Below are positions 1-6,355 of a DNA stretch of 13,082 bases, piece by piece; the stretch's first letter is position 1, and each line of letters starts with the position of its first letter. The position numbers and the translations under genes were made by a program. The DNA is taken from positions 1 to 13,082 of the forward strand of contig DATGIQ010000452.1 of assembly GCA_035295665.1 (NCBI GenBank). The letters run 5' to 3'. The notes beneath the pieces were generated by a model. The model was not told the origin of the DNA. It worked only from the letters and a program-made list of their open reading frames with translations, and searched no databases. This DNA comes from DATGIQ01 sp035295665. GTDB taxonomy: Bacteria > Planctomycetota > Planctomycetia > Gemmatales > Gemmataceae.

Positions 1-786
1 GACCTTGGCCCGCAGGATTTCCGACCGCCTGGCGCCCGTATGGGCGGCGAAGCAGAACAGCGGGTAGATGAAGGGGTGGATGGCCCGTTCCTTGACGGCT
101 TTGAGCAGATCGTCGATTTCGGGCAGGAGGAGATACACCGCTTCCCACAGAACGGCCGGGTCGCCACCGCCGGCGATCTGCCGCTCGATCTCGGCCATCG
201 TCATGAACGGCGGCTTCTCGTCGGCCTTGGGGTAGCGGAGGCCCCGGTTCGGGAACTTGCCCTCAGTCAGCCCCATCGGCTCGCCCCAGTTCCACGCAGC
301 CCGCAGGGTGGCGATCTCCTTGCGGATCGTGACAGGGCTGATCTTGGCCTTGGCCCGGTGGTTAACATATTCCTGCATCTTGGCGAGCGACAGTTCGCCT
401 AGGGGGAAGCCATCGCCGAGGATGCGGGCGAAGTGACTGAGATGCAGTTTGCAGGTATCGAGGCTGTTGGACTCGATGGTGCCGTTCGCGTGCGTGGTGA
501 GGTAGCGGTCTTTCAGGTGGCCGAGGGTGACGGCCTGGCGCGGGGCGGCGGCGAGCGTCGGCCCGGTATCCGGCGGCTGGCCGTCGTGCTGGATGAAGGT
601 CACGATGTCGGTGCCATCCGGCAGCACCAGCAGCCGTTGCTTCAACCGCATGAGCAGGTAATCGACCTGCCGGGCCTTGTTCCCGGCCTCTTCCTCGCTC
701 ACGTCACCCACGGTGAAGGTGTGCCGCCTGCCGTGGTACATGGACTGGCAGTAGTACGAATCGCCTTTTTTCTGGAGGGAAGCCAT
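1..786 (-). CDS. Tyrosine-type site-specific integrase (partial, C-terminus off window)
   Basis: The 262 visible residues have the layout of a phage/ICE tyrosine recombinase. A planctomycete-style N-terminus (MASLQKKGDSYYCQ) has the look of an arm-binding domain. It is followed by a helical core-binding domain (about residues 88-185) and the start of the catalytic domain. The box I motif HTGARRSE is visible, with the presumed catalytic Arg near residue 253. The later H-x-x-R and Tyr motifs would lie left of base 1, so whether the enzyme is intact cannot be judged. The start at 786 is supported by an AGGAG about 6 bases upstream (793-797). The gene begins 127 bp beyond the 3' end of a tRNA-Leu on the same strand, the usual position for the integrase of an element inserted into a tRNA gene. 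Role inferred: integration and excision of the island extending left of the window. Confidence 0.9.
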   Translation of the reverse strand, partial: MASLQKKGDSYYCQSMYHGRRHTFTVGDVSEEEAGNKARQVDYLLMRLKQRLLVLPDGTDIVTFIQHDGQPPDTGPTLAAAPRQAVTLGHLKDRYLTTHANGTIESNSLDTCKLHLSHFARILGDGFPLGELSLAKMQEYVNHRAKAKISPVTIRKEIATLRAAWNWGEPMGLTEGKFPNRGLRYPKADEKPPFMTMAEIERQIAGGGDPAVLWEAVYLLLPEIDDLLKAVKERAIHPFIYPLFCFAAHTGARRSEILRAKV

Positions 787-792
787 TGGCGT

Positions 793-797
793 CTCCT
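793..797 (-). promoter_or_regulatory. Ribosome binding site of the integrase
   Basis: AGGAG on the minus strand, 6 bases before the ATG at 786. It fixes the integrase start. Confidence 0.6.
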
Positions 798-829
798 GAC
801 GCAATGCCAGTGCAACGCCATTCTAACGG

Positions 830-864
830 GTGCAGAAGAATTGCAGAAGAGTTCTTTTCTGCAC
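830..864. repeat. Direct and inverted repeats upstream of the integrase
   Basis: GTGCAGAA (830-837) and TTCTGCAC (857-864) form a perfect 8-bp inverted repeat. Within the same stretch GCAGAAGA occurs twice as a direct repeat (832-839 and 843-850) with an 11-bp period, so the two copies face nearly the same side of the helix. The position between the integrase start and the tRNA suits integrase arm sites, excisionase sites or an operator. This function is inferred. Confidence 0.45.
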
Positions 865-908
865 ATCAGGGCAAGAGGTCCGGGTTCGCCGTAACCCCTT
901 GCCCTGAT
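865..908. repeat. Large hairpin between tRNA-Leu and the integrase
   Basis: ATCAGGGCAAG (865-875) pairs perfectly with CTTGCCCTGAT (898-908). An inner stem GGGTT/AACCC (882-886 with 893-897) stacks directly on it, leaving a six-base bulge on one side and a six-base loop. That makes 16 base pairs in total. It starts 5 bases past the tRNA 3' end. No T-run follows on either strand, so a standard intrinsic terminator is doubtful. It could be a tRNA 3' processing or termination structure, or part of the attachment region. Confidence 0.5.
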
Positions 909-913
909 TGCAG

Positions 914-998
914 TGCCGGAGACAGGACTTGAACCTGCACGAGGTTAACCCTCACCAGGCCCTCAACCTGGCGCGTCTGCCAATTCCGCCACTCCGGC
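914..998 (-). tRNA. tRNA-Leu (anticodon GAG)
   Basis: Read on the minus strand, a 7-bp acceptor stem GCCGGAG/CTCCGGC closes an 85-base cloverleaf. The D-arm contains AATTGGCAGAC. The anticodon stem CCAGG/CCTGG carries the loop TTGAGGG, giving anticodon GAG. The long variable arm GAGG-GTTAA-CCTC is typical of a class II tRNA. The T-arm is CAGG-TTCAAGT-CCTG and the discriminator base is A. CCA is not encoded, since CTG follows. Its 3' end faces the integrase gene, so it is the likely attachment site of the island to the left. Confidence 0.95.
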
Positions 999-1087
999 TG
1001 ACATTTCTATCGCGTTGCAATCACACGTAACCGTCGATTGTCCTCCAGGTTGCGGCCATTAGGCCTATCGAGTCGCATTGCACGCAT

Positions 1088-1139
1088 GTACGGGTGACAT
1101 TGGCAACCCTGGTCACGTTTTGGTCACAATTCCCCGTAC
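1088..1139. promoter_or_regulatory. Nested inverted and direct repeat, possible operator
   Basis: GTACGGG (1088-1094) and CCCGTAC (1133-1139) form an outer 7-bp inverted repeat. Inside, GTGAC (1094-1098) faces GTCAC (1112-1116), and GGTCAC recurs at 1111-1116 and 1122-1127 with an 11-bp period. The arrangement resembles a multi-site protein-binding region. No target gene can be assigned with confidence. Confidence 0.3.
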
Positions 1140-1296
1140 GATCATCCATTGTACGAGCCAGGGAGCCGATCCGCCTAGCCCATCTTCAGTAGCGGCAGTA
1201 GGACCTGCCGCTGACAACGCTGCAGTTCGCGGTGCCACAGTCCAACAAGCGTAGGCGTCACTCACTACCATCCCTTTTGTTGCATGACTGCGCTAT

Positions 1297-1349
1297 GCAT
1301 CCCGATTCCCATCAGCTCACGCCGGCCTTCGGACGGGCAACAATTCCTC
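1297..1349. repeat. Copy A of a ~54-bp direct repeat: decayed end of an excisionase-like gene
   Basis: This segment matches 10988-11042 in the same orientation. Shared blocks include GCTCACGCCGGCCTTC and GGCAACAAT, separated by scattered substitutions and a 2-base gap. On the minus strand it encodes LLPVRRPA and a stop, the exact tail of the HTH protein at 11010-11282. The match continues past the stop into the 3' flank. Upstream of the tail the copy no longer resembles that gene, so it is a remnant. Confidence 0.75.
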
Positions 1350-1433
1350 GCCCCGAGGACGTAGCGGAATAGGAGGTCGCAGAGTTAATAACTTAACGTC
1401 AGGCGTGTCCTAATCGCTCCGGTCAACTACTTC

Positions 1434-1721
1434 TTGGGCTGCTCCGGGGACGGGGCGATTTGGTGGAAGTGCAAAGCCGCCTTGGCCATCGAGGCCCTTC
1501 GTGCCTTGGCCGTCCTTGGTGACGGTCGGCTCCTGGCTATTGCAGAGCGGATTAGCAATCAGCCCAAGCCCGAACGTTGGCTTATCGGGCTAATTAGTCG
1601 AGATCTAGAAGAGATATCAGAGGCTTGGGATGATGCTGCCACGCGCTCCCAGGCACCGGATGCTGTCCGACTGGTGCAAAATACCTTGTCCGTTGTTCAG
1701 AAGGCCGCAGTCACTGTTTGA
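1434..1721 (+). CDS. Hypothetical protein, start uncertain
   Basis: The reading frame from a TTG at 1434 gives 95 residues, with a helix-rich middle (ALAIEALRALAVLGDG, then an acidic RDLEEISEAWDD). The frame is open upstream only to a stop at 1389-1391 and has no ATG there. No Shine-Dalgarno sequence sits near the TTG, so the true start is unclear or the ORF is the tail of a decayed gene. I do not recognise a family. It ends 39 bases before the better supported start at 1761 on the same strand, so the two could be co-transcribed. It could also be non-coding. Confidence 0.3.
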   Translation: MGCSGDGAIWWKCKAALAIEALRALAVLGDGRLLAIAERISNQPKPERWLIGLISRDLEEISEAWDDAATRSQAPDAVRLVQNTLSVVQKAAVTV

Positions 1722-1760
1722 GCTTGAATGGCCTTACGGCTCGTTACTTCAGGAGATTAT

Positions 1761-2510
1761 ATGCCATCAATGATATTGGACAGAGCGGGCCAAGCCGTGC
1801 CAAACCTGTCCGTAGTCGGTTCCCGATGGAACGACAGCCGTTTCGTCAAACACGTTGCGCTGCTCCCGCCTTTGGAGATCATGGAAACTGGTGAGCCACC
1901 CACTATCGCCTACGGCCGCCGGCCCGTCACACTCGCGCCGTCTGACGACAATCCCTATAAGGTCATCCACGTGAGGGGGGAACAGGGATTTTGTATTGAC
2001 CACCATATTAGACCATACGTTCTCGCTTGGCTGGAGGGCACCGATTCAACAGCCGCTATGAAAGCTCTGAAAACGGTTATCGATGAAATATTGGTCCGAA
2101 TCCACTTAAGAGATTTGAAGATTAGCTGGTCCGCTCACACATCGAGAGTTATTCTAAGAAATCGAACCCTCAAGGATGTCGGCACGAACAAGCCAATAAG
2201 CTGGTCATTTAGCTGCGCTGGCTTCGCTGTCTGGTGTTTTGAGAAGGCAACTGGGACACAACTGCTGGTAGACGATGATGCTCTGCCGCCGGTGCCGCTA
2301 GAGGCCATACTCGAACCTTATGAGTTAGACAGCTTGGAAACGCAACACTTACTCCAAGAGTTGCAAAAGATGAATCTGTCCCATCCGGGGCCGTGGAAAA
2401 TAGTCCTTCCGGGATATCTTATCCATTCTCTGAGCCGCCCTACTACGCAGGTGCACAACGTCCCCTACACGCCAGCTATTGATGACGCCTACTATCCCAA
2501 GGAGACGTAA
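1761..2510 (+). CDS. Hypothetical protein, 249 aa
   Basis: Start chosen at 1761 because AGGAG lies at 1751-1755, five bases before the ATG. The in-frame ATG at 1728 has no such site. The product is soluble-looking, with no signal peptide or membrane segment. Visible features are an N-terminal part rich in beta-type residues, a central helix (AMKALKTVIDEILVRIHLRDLK), then an aromatic/Cys-containing stretch (SWSFSCAGFAVWCFEKATG) and a Pro/Tyr-rich tail ending YYPKET. I do not recognise a family or catalytic motif. Codon use is less GC-rich than in the recombinase element downstream, consistent with separately acquired cargo. A small ORF ends just upstream and a weak hairpin follows its stop. 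Confidence 0.6.
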   Translation: MPSMILDRAGQAVPNLSVVGSRWNDSRFVKHVALLPPLEIMETGEPPTIAYGRRPVTLAPSDDNPYKVIHVRGEQGFCIDHHIRPYVLAWLEGTDSTAAMKALKTVIDEILVRIHLRDLKISWSAHTSRVILRNRTLKDVGTNKPISWSFSCAGFAVWCFEKATGTQLLVDDDALPPVPLEAILEPYELDSLETQHLLQELQKMNLSHPGPWKIVLPGYLIHSLSRPTTQVHNVPYTPAIDDAYYPKET

Positions 2511-2521
2511 GCCGTCCAGCG

Positions 2522-2535
2522 AAGCGCCTCCGCTT
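2522..2535 (+). terminator. Weak hairpin after the 249-aa gene
   Basis: AAGCG (2522-2526), loop CCTC, CGCTT (2531-2535), followed by TG rather than a T-run. It sits 12 bases past the stop at 2510. The position suits a terminator, but the structure is short. Confidence 0.25.
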
Positions 2536-2734
2536 TGTCATCGCATGCTTTGGCGAACCAGTTCATTCTCGCGGCCAACGCTCTGCTTGGCCTTCAGTTA
2601 AGCCAGCAACTTCAATCTTCCGCTGGTCACATGAGAAGCCTGGACCCGCAGGCCTGCCAGTCGCGACACAAGGGGCAGCCTGCCGACGGATGTTTGACGA
2701 GCCGATGTAAGCAGGCGAACGGTAGTATACGCGT

Positions 2735-3097
2735 TTACCTCTCTAAGCGTACAATTCCTTGCGATTTGTCCTCGATTGCGTCAATACCACGGCGGGCGAT
2801 GCGGCGAACATGGAAGCTCTGGTCATGGGCATTCGCCTCTCTTAATGTCGGCAGCACTTCTGTTCCGCCGATCATGCCAAGGGCGTTGACAGCCGCAACC
2901 CGGACAATTCTATCCTCATCCCGGACGAGCGTGATCAGGGCAGAAATAGCCTCCCTTGCGGCTTCGCCGAGCTCAGCAAGGGCATAAGCGGCTCTTGCTC
3001 GCGTTTCGCTGTTGGCGGACTTCAAGTGTTCAATATGTGCGGCTACCTGTTGTGCTGGCGTGGTGTCCGGCGCCTGCGATGGGGTTGGCTCAGTCAT
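2735..3097 (-). CDS. Small HEAT-repeat protein
   Basis: A 120-aa protein made almost wholly of helical HEAT/PBS-lyase-type repeats from about residue 17 to 110. Repeat-like blocks are ETRARAAYALAELGEAA, DRIVRVAAVNALGMIGG and FHVRRIARRGIDAIED, each with the A-x-x-A-L-(A/G) core and the D/E-x-x-V-R/R-x-x-A spacing. The N-terminus is Pro/Thr/Gln-rich and probably disordered. The start at 3097 has AGGAGA just upstream (minus strand, 3102-3107). Such short HEAT proteins are generally protein-interaction scaffolds. No partner is visible next to it, so the role is open. It stands alone on its strand, facing the 249-aa gene tail to tail. Confidence 0.8.
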   Translation of the reverse strand: MTEPTPSQAPDTTPAQQVAAHIEHLKSANSETRARAAYALAELGEAAREAISALITLVRDEDRIVRVAAVNALGMIGGTEVLPTLREANAHDQSFHVRRIARRGIDAIEDKSQGIVRLER

Positions 3098-3779
3098 AAA
3101 TCTCTCCTGTCGCTGTTGACTTTATTGTCATTCGCAAAAAACGGTCGTCCATGATGAAATCTCAGCGCTGCCGGACGTGAGGCGCTGCTCTGAGCCGGGG
3201 CGGGGGCGGGATGCGATTAGCATTGAACGCCGCCGTTCCATTTGCCATGGTTCTGGGCCAGCGTGTTAGTCGTCTACCCCTACACGACCGCGCCGACCAA
3301 CCCAGCCTTCTGCTGCCACATGAAAGCAAGCATCTCTTTGTCGCAACGCAGTCGCCCAGCCCAATGCGGCGATCCCGCCGATCGGTTGACTCCTGCTTCC
3401 TGAATCCTACTCTACTCTCCGTCGCGTGGTTTGGGCTTTGCTACTTGACCAACGGTTGCATTGGGCTGTAGGCCAGTGATTCGCGGGCGCCGCAGCCCTG
3501 GGAAGTCTCCCGCGCTTGCGGGACGGCGGCCCGCGTTGCGCCGCCCGGTGTGCGTTGTACCACTTACGGACTCCCAGATGATGACATGAGACGGCGACTT
3601 ATACCCTAGGGCGTGCAGCTTGGCAAGCGTCTGGAGAAGACGGAGGGATTGCTGGGTCAGAAAGCGGTATTGGCGGCAAACGCCGTGCGGACTCTGATGG
3701 TAAGGCCATTGTTGAGCAATGCGCTCGCAGGGCACGGGCGCGTTTGCCCCACGGTCACTACAGCGATAAGGGGGTTGCT
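3098..3779. other. Gene-poor stretch
   Basis: No gene I can support. A G-rich run GGGGCGGGGGCGGG lies at 3197-3210 and a GC hairpin (TCCCGC, loop GCTT, GCGGGA) at 3508-3523, inside a strongly GC-rich block from about 3481 to 3550. A minus-strand frame at 3412-3735 encodes a plausible helix (QQSLRLLQTLAKLHALGYK) but then runs through the hairpin block as low-complexity Arg/Pro sequence. It may hold a fragment of a dead gene that I do not recognise. Confidence 0.4.
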
Positions 3780-4364
3780 ATGCTTGAGCGTTTGAAAACG
3801 ATCATGATTGGGCTTTGGTACCCGGCAGTCCTCGGTGCGTTAATCATCCTCTTTATCGAGCGCTGGTCACAAGGCATTTCGGCAATGAGTAGGCCGAGTA
3901 CATGGTTCGGATTATTCCTCATTCTTTACTACACGATATTGTTCGAGGAATCTTTTCACACTCTGAACTATACTCTGTACTCGTGGATTATTGATTTATT
4001 CGACCTCGGCGTAATGTACGGCGCCTACGTCTGCTTGGGCTACGGCTTTGGCGGACAACCCGAGAACATTAAGTTCTTTTTCGGGATTATGATTTTCGGG
4101 TTTCTTGAACCGATTATCTGGCGCTCAATGGAAAACCGTCGGGAGCTGATACTAGACTTGTTGTGTGCAGTCGGCATAGTTGTGATGCTACTTGGGCTCG
4201 CACTGCCAGATTGGTATTTGTGGTACGCAGTGGTGGTCATTTGGCTCTTACTTATTATCTACGTCGCCTACGCTAGTTTGCGCGTAGCGATACCACCCCC
4301 CGGTCGAGAGACCTTGTCTGCCGGAGGAGCTGCGCGTAGCAGCCGAACAAAGCGCGCCTTGTAA
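3780..4364 (+). CDS. Hypothetical integral membrane protein, ~5 transmembrane segments
   Basis: Start at 3780 is preferred over the in-frame ATG at 3744 because AAGGGG lies six bases upstream. The 194-aa product has five hydrophobic stretches: WYPAVLGALIILFI, FGLFLILYYTILF, LFDLGVMYGAYVCLGYGFG, FFFGIMIFGFLEPIIW followed by LLCAVGIVVMLLGLAL, and WYAVVVIWLLLIIYVAYASL. A short basic C-terminal tail ends RSSRTKRAL. No signal peptide or recognisable catalytic motif is visible. I do not know the family. The coding sequence is clearly more AT-rich than the recombinase element at 5086-8425, suggesting a different origin. It has no same-strand partner nearby. Confidence 0.7.
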   Translation: MLERLKTIMIGLWYPAVLGALIILFIERWSQGISAMSRPSTWFGLFLILYYTILFEESFHTLNYTLYSWIIDLFDLGVMYGAYVCLGYGFGGQPENIKFFFGIMIFGFLEPIIWRSMENRRELILDLLCAVGIVVMLLGLALPDWYLWYAVVVIWLLLIIYVAYASLRVAIPPPGRETLSAGGAARSSRTKRAL

Positions 4365-4690
4365 GCAAATTCGCTTAAACGAAATGGCTGCCGCAGAGTC
4401 GATCTCGTCGCCGTGGACGATCCTACGGAAGCTGGTTTGCCGGCGAACACGAGGCGGATTGCGTTCGTGGTGGCCATGTGTTCTGCTCGGTGCCGGTAAG
4501 AGAGCCTGCTCACCCCCCATGCACTTCTAGAGGAAGCGTCCCATCGAACCCCGAAAGACGCAGGCGCTACCCACTTTTTCGCTCAAACGGCCGAAGTCCT
4601 GAGATGTTGACGCAGGACGGGTCGTGAGTCGTCTCCCTGAATTCGGATATCGTCGCCGAGAATCACCTGCTCTCTGATGTGGTGTTAAAT
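4365..4690. other. Intergenic flank of the IS66 remnant
   Basis: No gene or strong structure seen. The eight bases next to the IS66 end (TGTTAAAT, 4683-4690) would be one copy of an 8-bp target duplication. The partner copy cannot be found because the other end of the IS is missing. Confidence 0.4.
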
Positions 4691-4717
4691 GTAAGCGCCC
4701 GGCCAACCAGGTGAGCC
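4691..4717 (-). repeat. Terminal inverted repeat of the IS66 remnant
   Basis: The sequence begins GTAAGCGCCCGG, the start typical of IS66-family terminal repeats. It lies 110 bp beyond the stop of the transposase fragment on the transposase 3' side, as expected for an intact right end. No matching left terminal repeat is seen in the window. Confidence 0.75.
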
Positions 4718-4800
4718 ATTGGTCCCGTGCAAACGCGGTCAGCCCGCTGATCGGTGCAGGTCAGCAGGCTGACGGAATGTTCGGGTTGTCCGGTGATGGG

Positions 4801-5085
4801 TTAGCCCGCGTGCGGGAGAGGCGCTGGTGCGTCGCGGGTCTGGCTGAGGAGCCAGCGGTCCGGCAGCCAGGGCGTCAGCTGCTCGACGGTGGGCTTTTCG
4901 CCCAGCGCGAACAGCCCGGAGAGGGCCACGCGAAGGTAGCCGAACGGATCGATTGCCAAATGCTTACACGTTGCCACGATGGTGTATAACACCGCGGCGG
5001 TCCGGCCCCCGGTCTCACTACCCACGACGCCCCAGTTGTTCCTTCCCAGAGCAATGGCCCGCAAGGTGCGCTCGGACAGGTTGTT
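4801..5085 (-). pseudogene. tnpC: IS66 transposase (TnpC), C-terminal fragment
   Basis: The reading frame gives NNLSERTLRAIALGRNNW, then GSETGGRTAAVLYTIVATCKHLAIDPFGYLR and LTPWLPDRW, the characteristic C-terminal end of IS66 TnpC. The SER glutamate is, as I recall, the last acidic residue of the DDE catalytic set. The fragment begins at the junction with the serine-recombinase element (core bases 5084-5085). The preceding residues LAIDN lie 3.3 kb away at 8423-8437. Its own end is normal, with a stop at 4801 and the IS terminal repeat 110 bp on. It cannot make an active transposase because the element separates it from the rest of the gene. Confidence 0.9.
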
Positions 5086-5106
5086 CAAGACCTCAGCAGA
5101 CTACAT
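5084..5106 (+). repeat. Left attachment arm of the element
   Basis: Core TT (5084-5085), 14 bases, then ACTAC (5100-5104). Read toward the core on the minus strand the arm is GTAGTnTGnnGnGnTCnnG, which also fits the right arm at 8405-8423. Confidence 0.75.
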
Positions 5107-5129
5107 CCACTCCGTCTGATTCCGGTGTC

Positions 5130-5384
5130 CTGATCACCCACCCGTTTCACCCTCTTCGAGGTCAGCGTCTTCCCCTCCTCCATCGTGGTGTCAGTGCTGC
5201 CTCCGAGTGGGTCTTACTACAACTTCCGGACGGATCGGTACTCCGCATCCCCATCGCATGGACCGATCTGATCGTCCCCGACCCCTATCTCTTGGCCGGA
5301 CAGGGGCGAGCCGCTTTTCGTGTCCCGGATCTGCTCGAACTCCGCTCGCTCCTCGATTCACTCCTCCCGGAGGTACATCGATGA
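5130..5384 (+). CDS. DUF5372-like small protein of the element
   Basis: The 84-residue frame reads ITHPFHPLRGQRLPLL, then a beta-rich middle (VLLQLPDGSVLRIPIAWTDL), then PDPYLLAGQGRAAFRVPDLLELRSLLDSL. The THPFHPLxGxxxxL opening and the P-x-x-WTD-(x)-PDP-(x)-FRVxDLLEL pattern match a small family I recall as DUF5372, found beside serine recombinases. Its function is unknown. Between the left end of the element and this motif there is no ATG, GTG or TTG in frame. The first possible start is a CTG at 5130, so translation may begin there, run in from flanking DNA, or the start may have been lost. The stop overlaps an ATG at 5381 (ATGA) in another frame. Confidence 0.6.
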   Translation: MITHPFHPLRGQRLPLLHRGVSAASEWVLLQLPDGSVLRIPIAWTDLIVPDPYLLAGQGRAAFRVPDLLELRSLLDSLLPEVHR

Positions 5385-5579
5385 AGCGCTCGACGGGCGC
5401 CCAAGGAACTATGCCCAACTGTCCAAGGAATGATGTCGCCCACCCCGCGCTCGCGCTTGGGCTCCGACCGTTGCTCCTTGCCGCTTCTTCCGTGCTGGTG
5501 CATGCTAATCTCTCGTTACGCGTCTACGCGACGGGAGGCCACGGCATAATTCGTTGGACGGCCGCAAGGAGGCCTTTGC

Positions 5580-6092
5580 ATGAACGCTACCCAGCGCCTC
5601 GACCCCAAGGCTCACTTCCTCGCCCAACGTGGTGCGCTGCATCCCCATCCCCAACGTGTCCAGGATTCCGTCTTCCACGGCAGCACGTTCTTCGACCCTC
5701 GCGATCTGATCCAGGTCCGCTACGAGATGGTCCGCCGCTTTCGGGTCGACGGGCAGGCCGCCATCCAGGTCGCTCGCTCCTTCGGGGTCAGTCGCCAGTT
5801 GCTGTACCTGCTGGTCCAAGCATTTCAGGAGCACGGCCTGCCGGGCTTGTTCCCCAGCAAACGCGGCCCCAAGGCCGCCCACAAGTGTACCGACGAGGTG
5901 TTGGCCTTCGTCCACGCTCGTCTGGCCGAGTCTCCCTGGCTCACTGCCGACGCGTTGCTCCGCGACGTCCGGCAACGCCTGGCAATCCACCTCCATCGCC
6001 GGACCCTGCAACGGCACCTGCAGTGCCTGGGAAAAAAACGGCGCCCTCCGACTCGGCCGGGGTGGGGGATCCACTTTCCTCCCTTGACCTGA
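5580..6092 (+). CDS. Helix-turn-helix accessory protein of the element
   Basis: A strong AAGGAGG (5566-5572) sits seven bases before the ATG. The 170-aa protein has a transposase-type HTH at about residues 43-90 (IQVRYEMVRRFRVDGQAAIQVARSFGVSRQLLYLLVQ, in two helices and a recognition helix). A linker GLPGLFPSKRGPK follows, then a second winged-helix-like unit at about 105-150 (EVLAFVHARLAESPWLTADALLRDV, RRTLQRHL). This matches the HTH proteins usually found one or two genes upstream of this type of serine recombinase. No catalytic motif is present. It may bind the attachment sites or direct recombination. The last 31 bases overlap the next ORF. Confidence 0.8.
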   Translation: MNATQRLDPKAHFLAQRGALHPHPQRVQDSVFHGSTFFDPRDLIQVRYEMVRRFRVDGQAAIQVARSFGVSRQLLYLLVQAFQEHGLPGLFPSKRGPKAAHKCTDEVLAFVHARLAESPWLTADALLRDVRQRLAIHLHRRTLQRHLQCLGKKRRPPTRPGWGIHFPPLT

Positions 6093-6355
6093 GCGCACGC
6101 TACGAACGTCTGCGTTCCGCCGTTCTCCTGCGCGGCTGCTCCGATTCTCACGAAGCGACCTTGATGGTTCAGCGCGGGATCCCTGGGTGGGTGGACTTCG
6201 CACGTCGGTTGGGCGAAGGCCATTTCTCACCGGACCCATCGCGCACCGAGGCGGCGTGTCCCCAGCCCGTGCCTCCTGCGTGGCTTCCCTCGCGTCGCGA
6301 ACTGATCCCTGTCCTGGCGTCCGTCGTCCTTCATTGCTTGGAGGCTACCCCATGA
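6062..6355 (+). CDS. Small accessory protein upstream of the recombinase
   Basis: A GTG at 6062 opens a 97-aa frame. It begins inside the end of the HTH gene, and its stop overlaps the recombinase ATG as ATGA (6352-6355), so translation is probably coupled. The product reads RYERLRSAVLLRGCSDSHEATLMVQRGIPGWVDFARR, a Pro-rich linker, and then RRELIPVLASVVLHCLEA. I recall this pattern (short helical protein with LRGC..SHEA.....G...W) from ORFs directly before serine recombinases in other bacteria. Its function is unknown. The same frame stays open without a stop back to 5207, beneath the HTH gene, so the exact start rests on the overlap and on family resemblance. Confidence 0.6.
   Translation: MGDPLSSLDLSARYERLRSAVLLRGCSDSHEATLMVQRGIPGWVDFARRLGEGHFSPDPSRTEAACPQPVPPAWLPSRRELIPVLASVVLHCLEATP

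Larger units (their letters stand above)
999..1433. other. Gene-free stretch with inverted repeats
   Basis: No convincing gene. It holds a nested inverted/direct repeat at 1088-1139, an 8-bp hairpin at 1191-1212 (AGCGGCAG, loop TAGGAC, CTGCCGCT) with no T-run after it, and a 53-bp copy of the end of the excisionase-like gene found at 11010 (1297-1349). An isolated AGGAGG at 1371-1376 has no usable start codon next to it. Confidence 0.5.

Noticed and set aside
40..894. Two plus-strand frames (120 and 153 codons) over the integrase
   Set aside because: Both are antisense to the integrase, which has clear domain order and a ribosome site.
3197..3210. G-quadruplex at GGGGCGGGGGCGGG
   Set aside because: Only three separate runs of at least three G are present, so a standard four-tract quadruplex is not formed. 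It may simply be a GC-rich tract.
5505..6239. 244-codon minus-strand frame opposite the HTH gene
   Set aside because: It covers the antisense of the HTH protein and the small ORF, both supported by family pattern and ribosome site or overlap. No recognisable domain in the antisense product.
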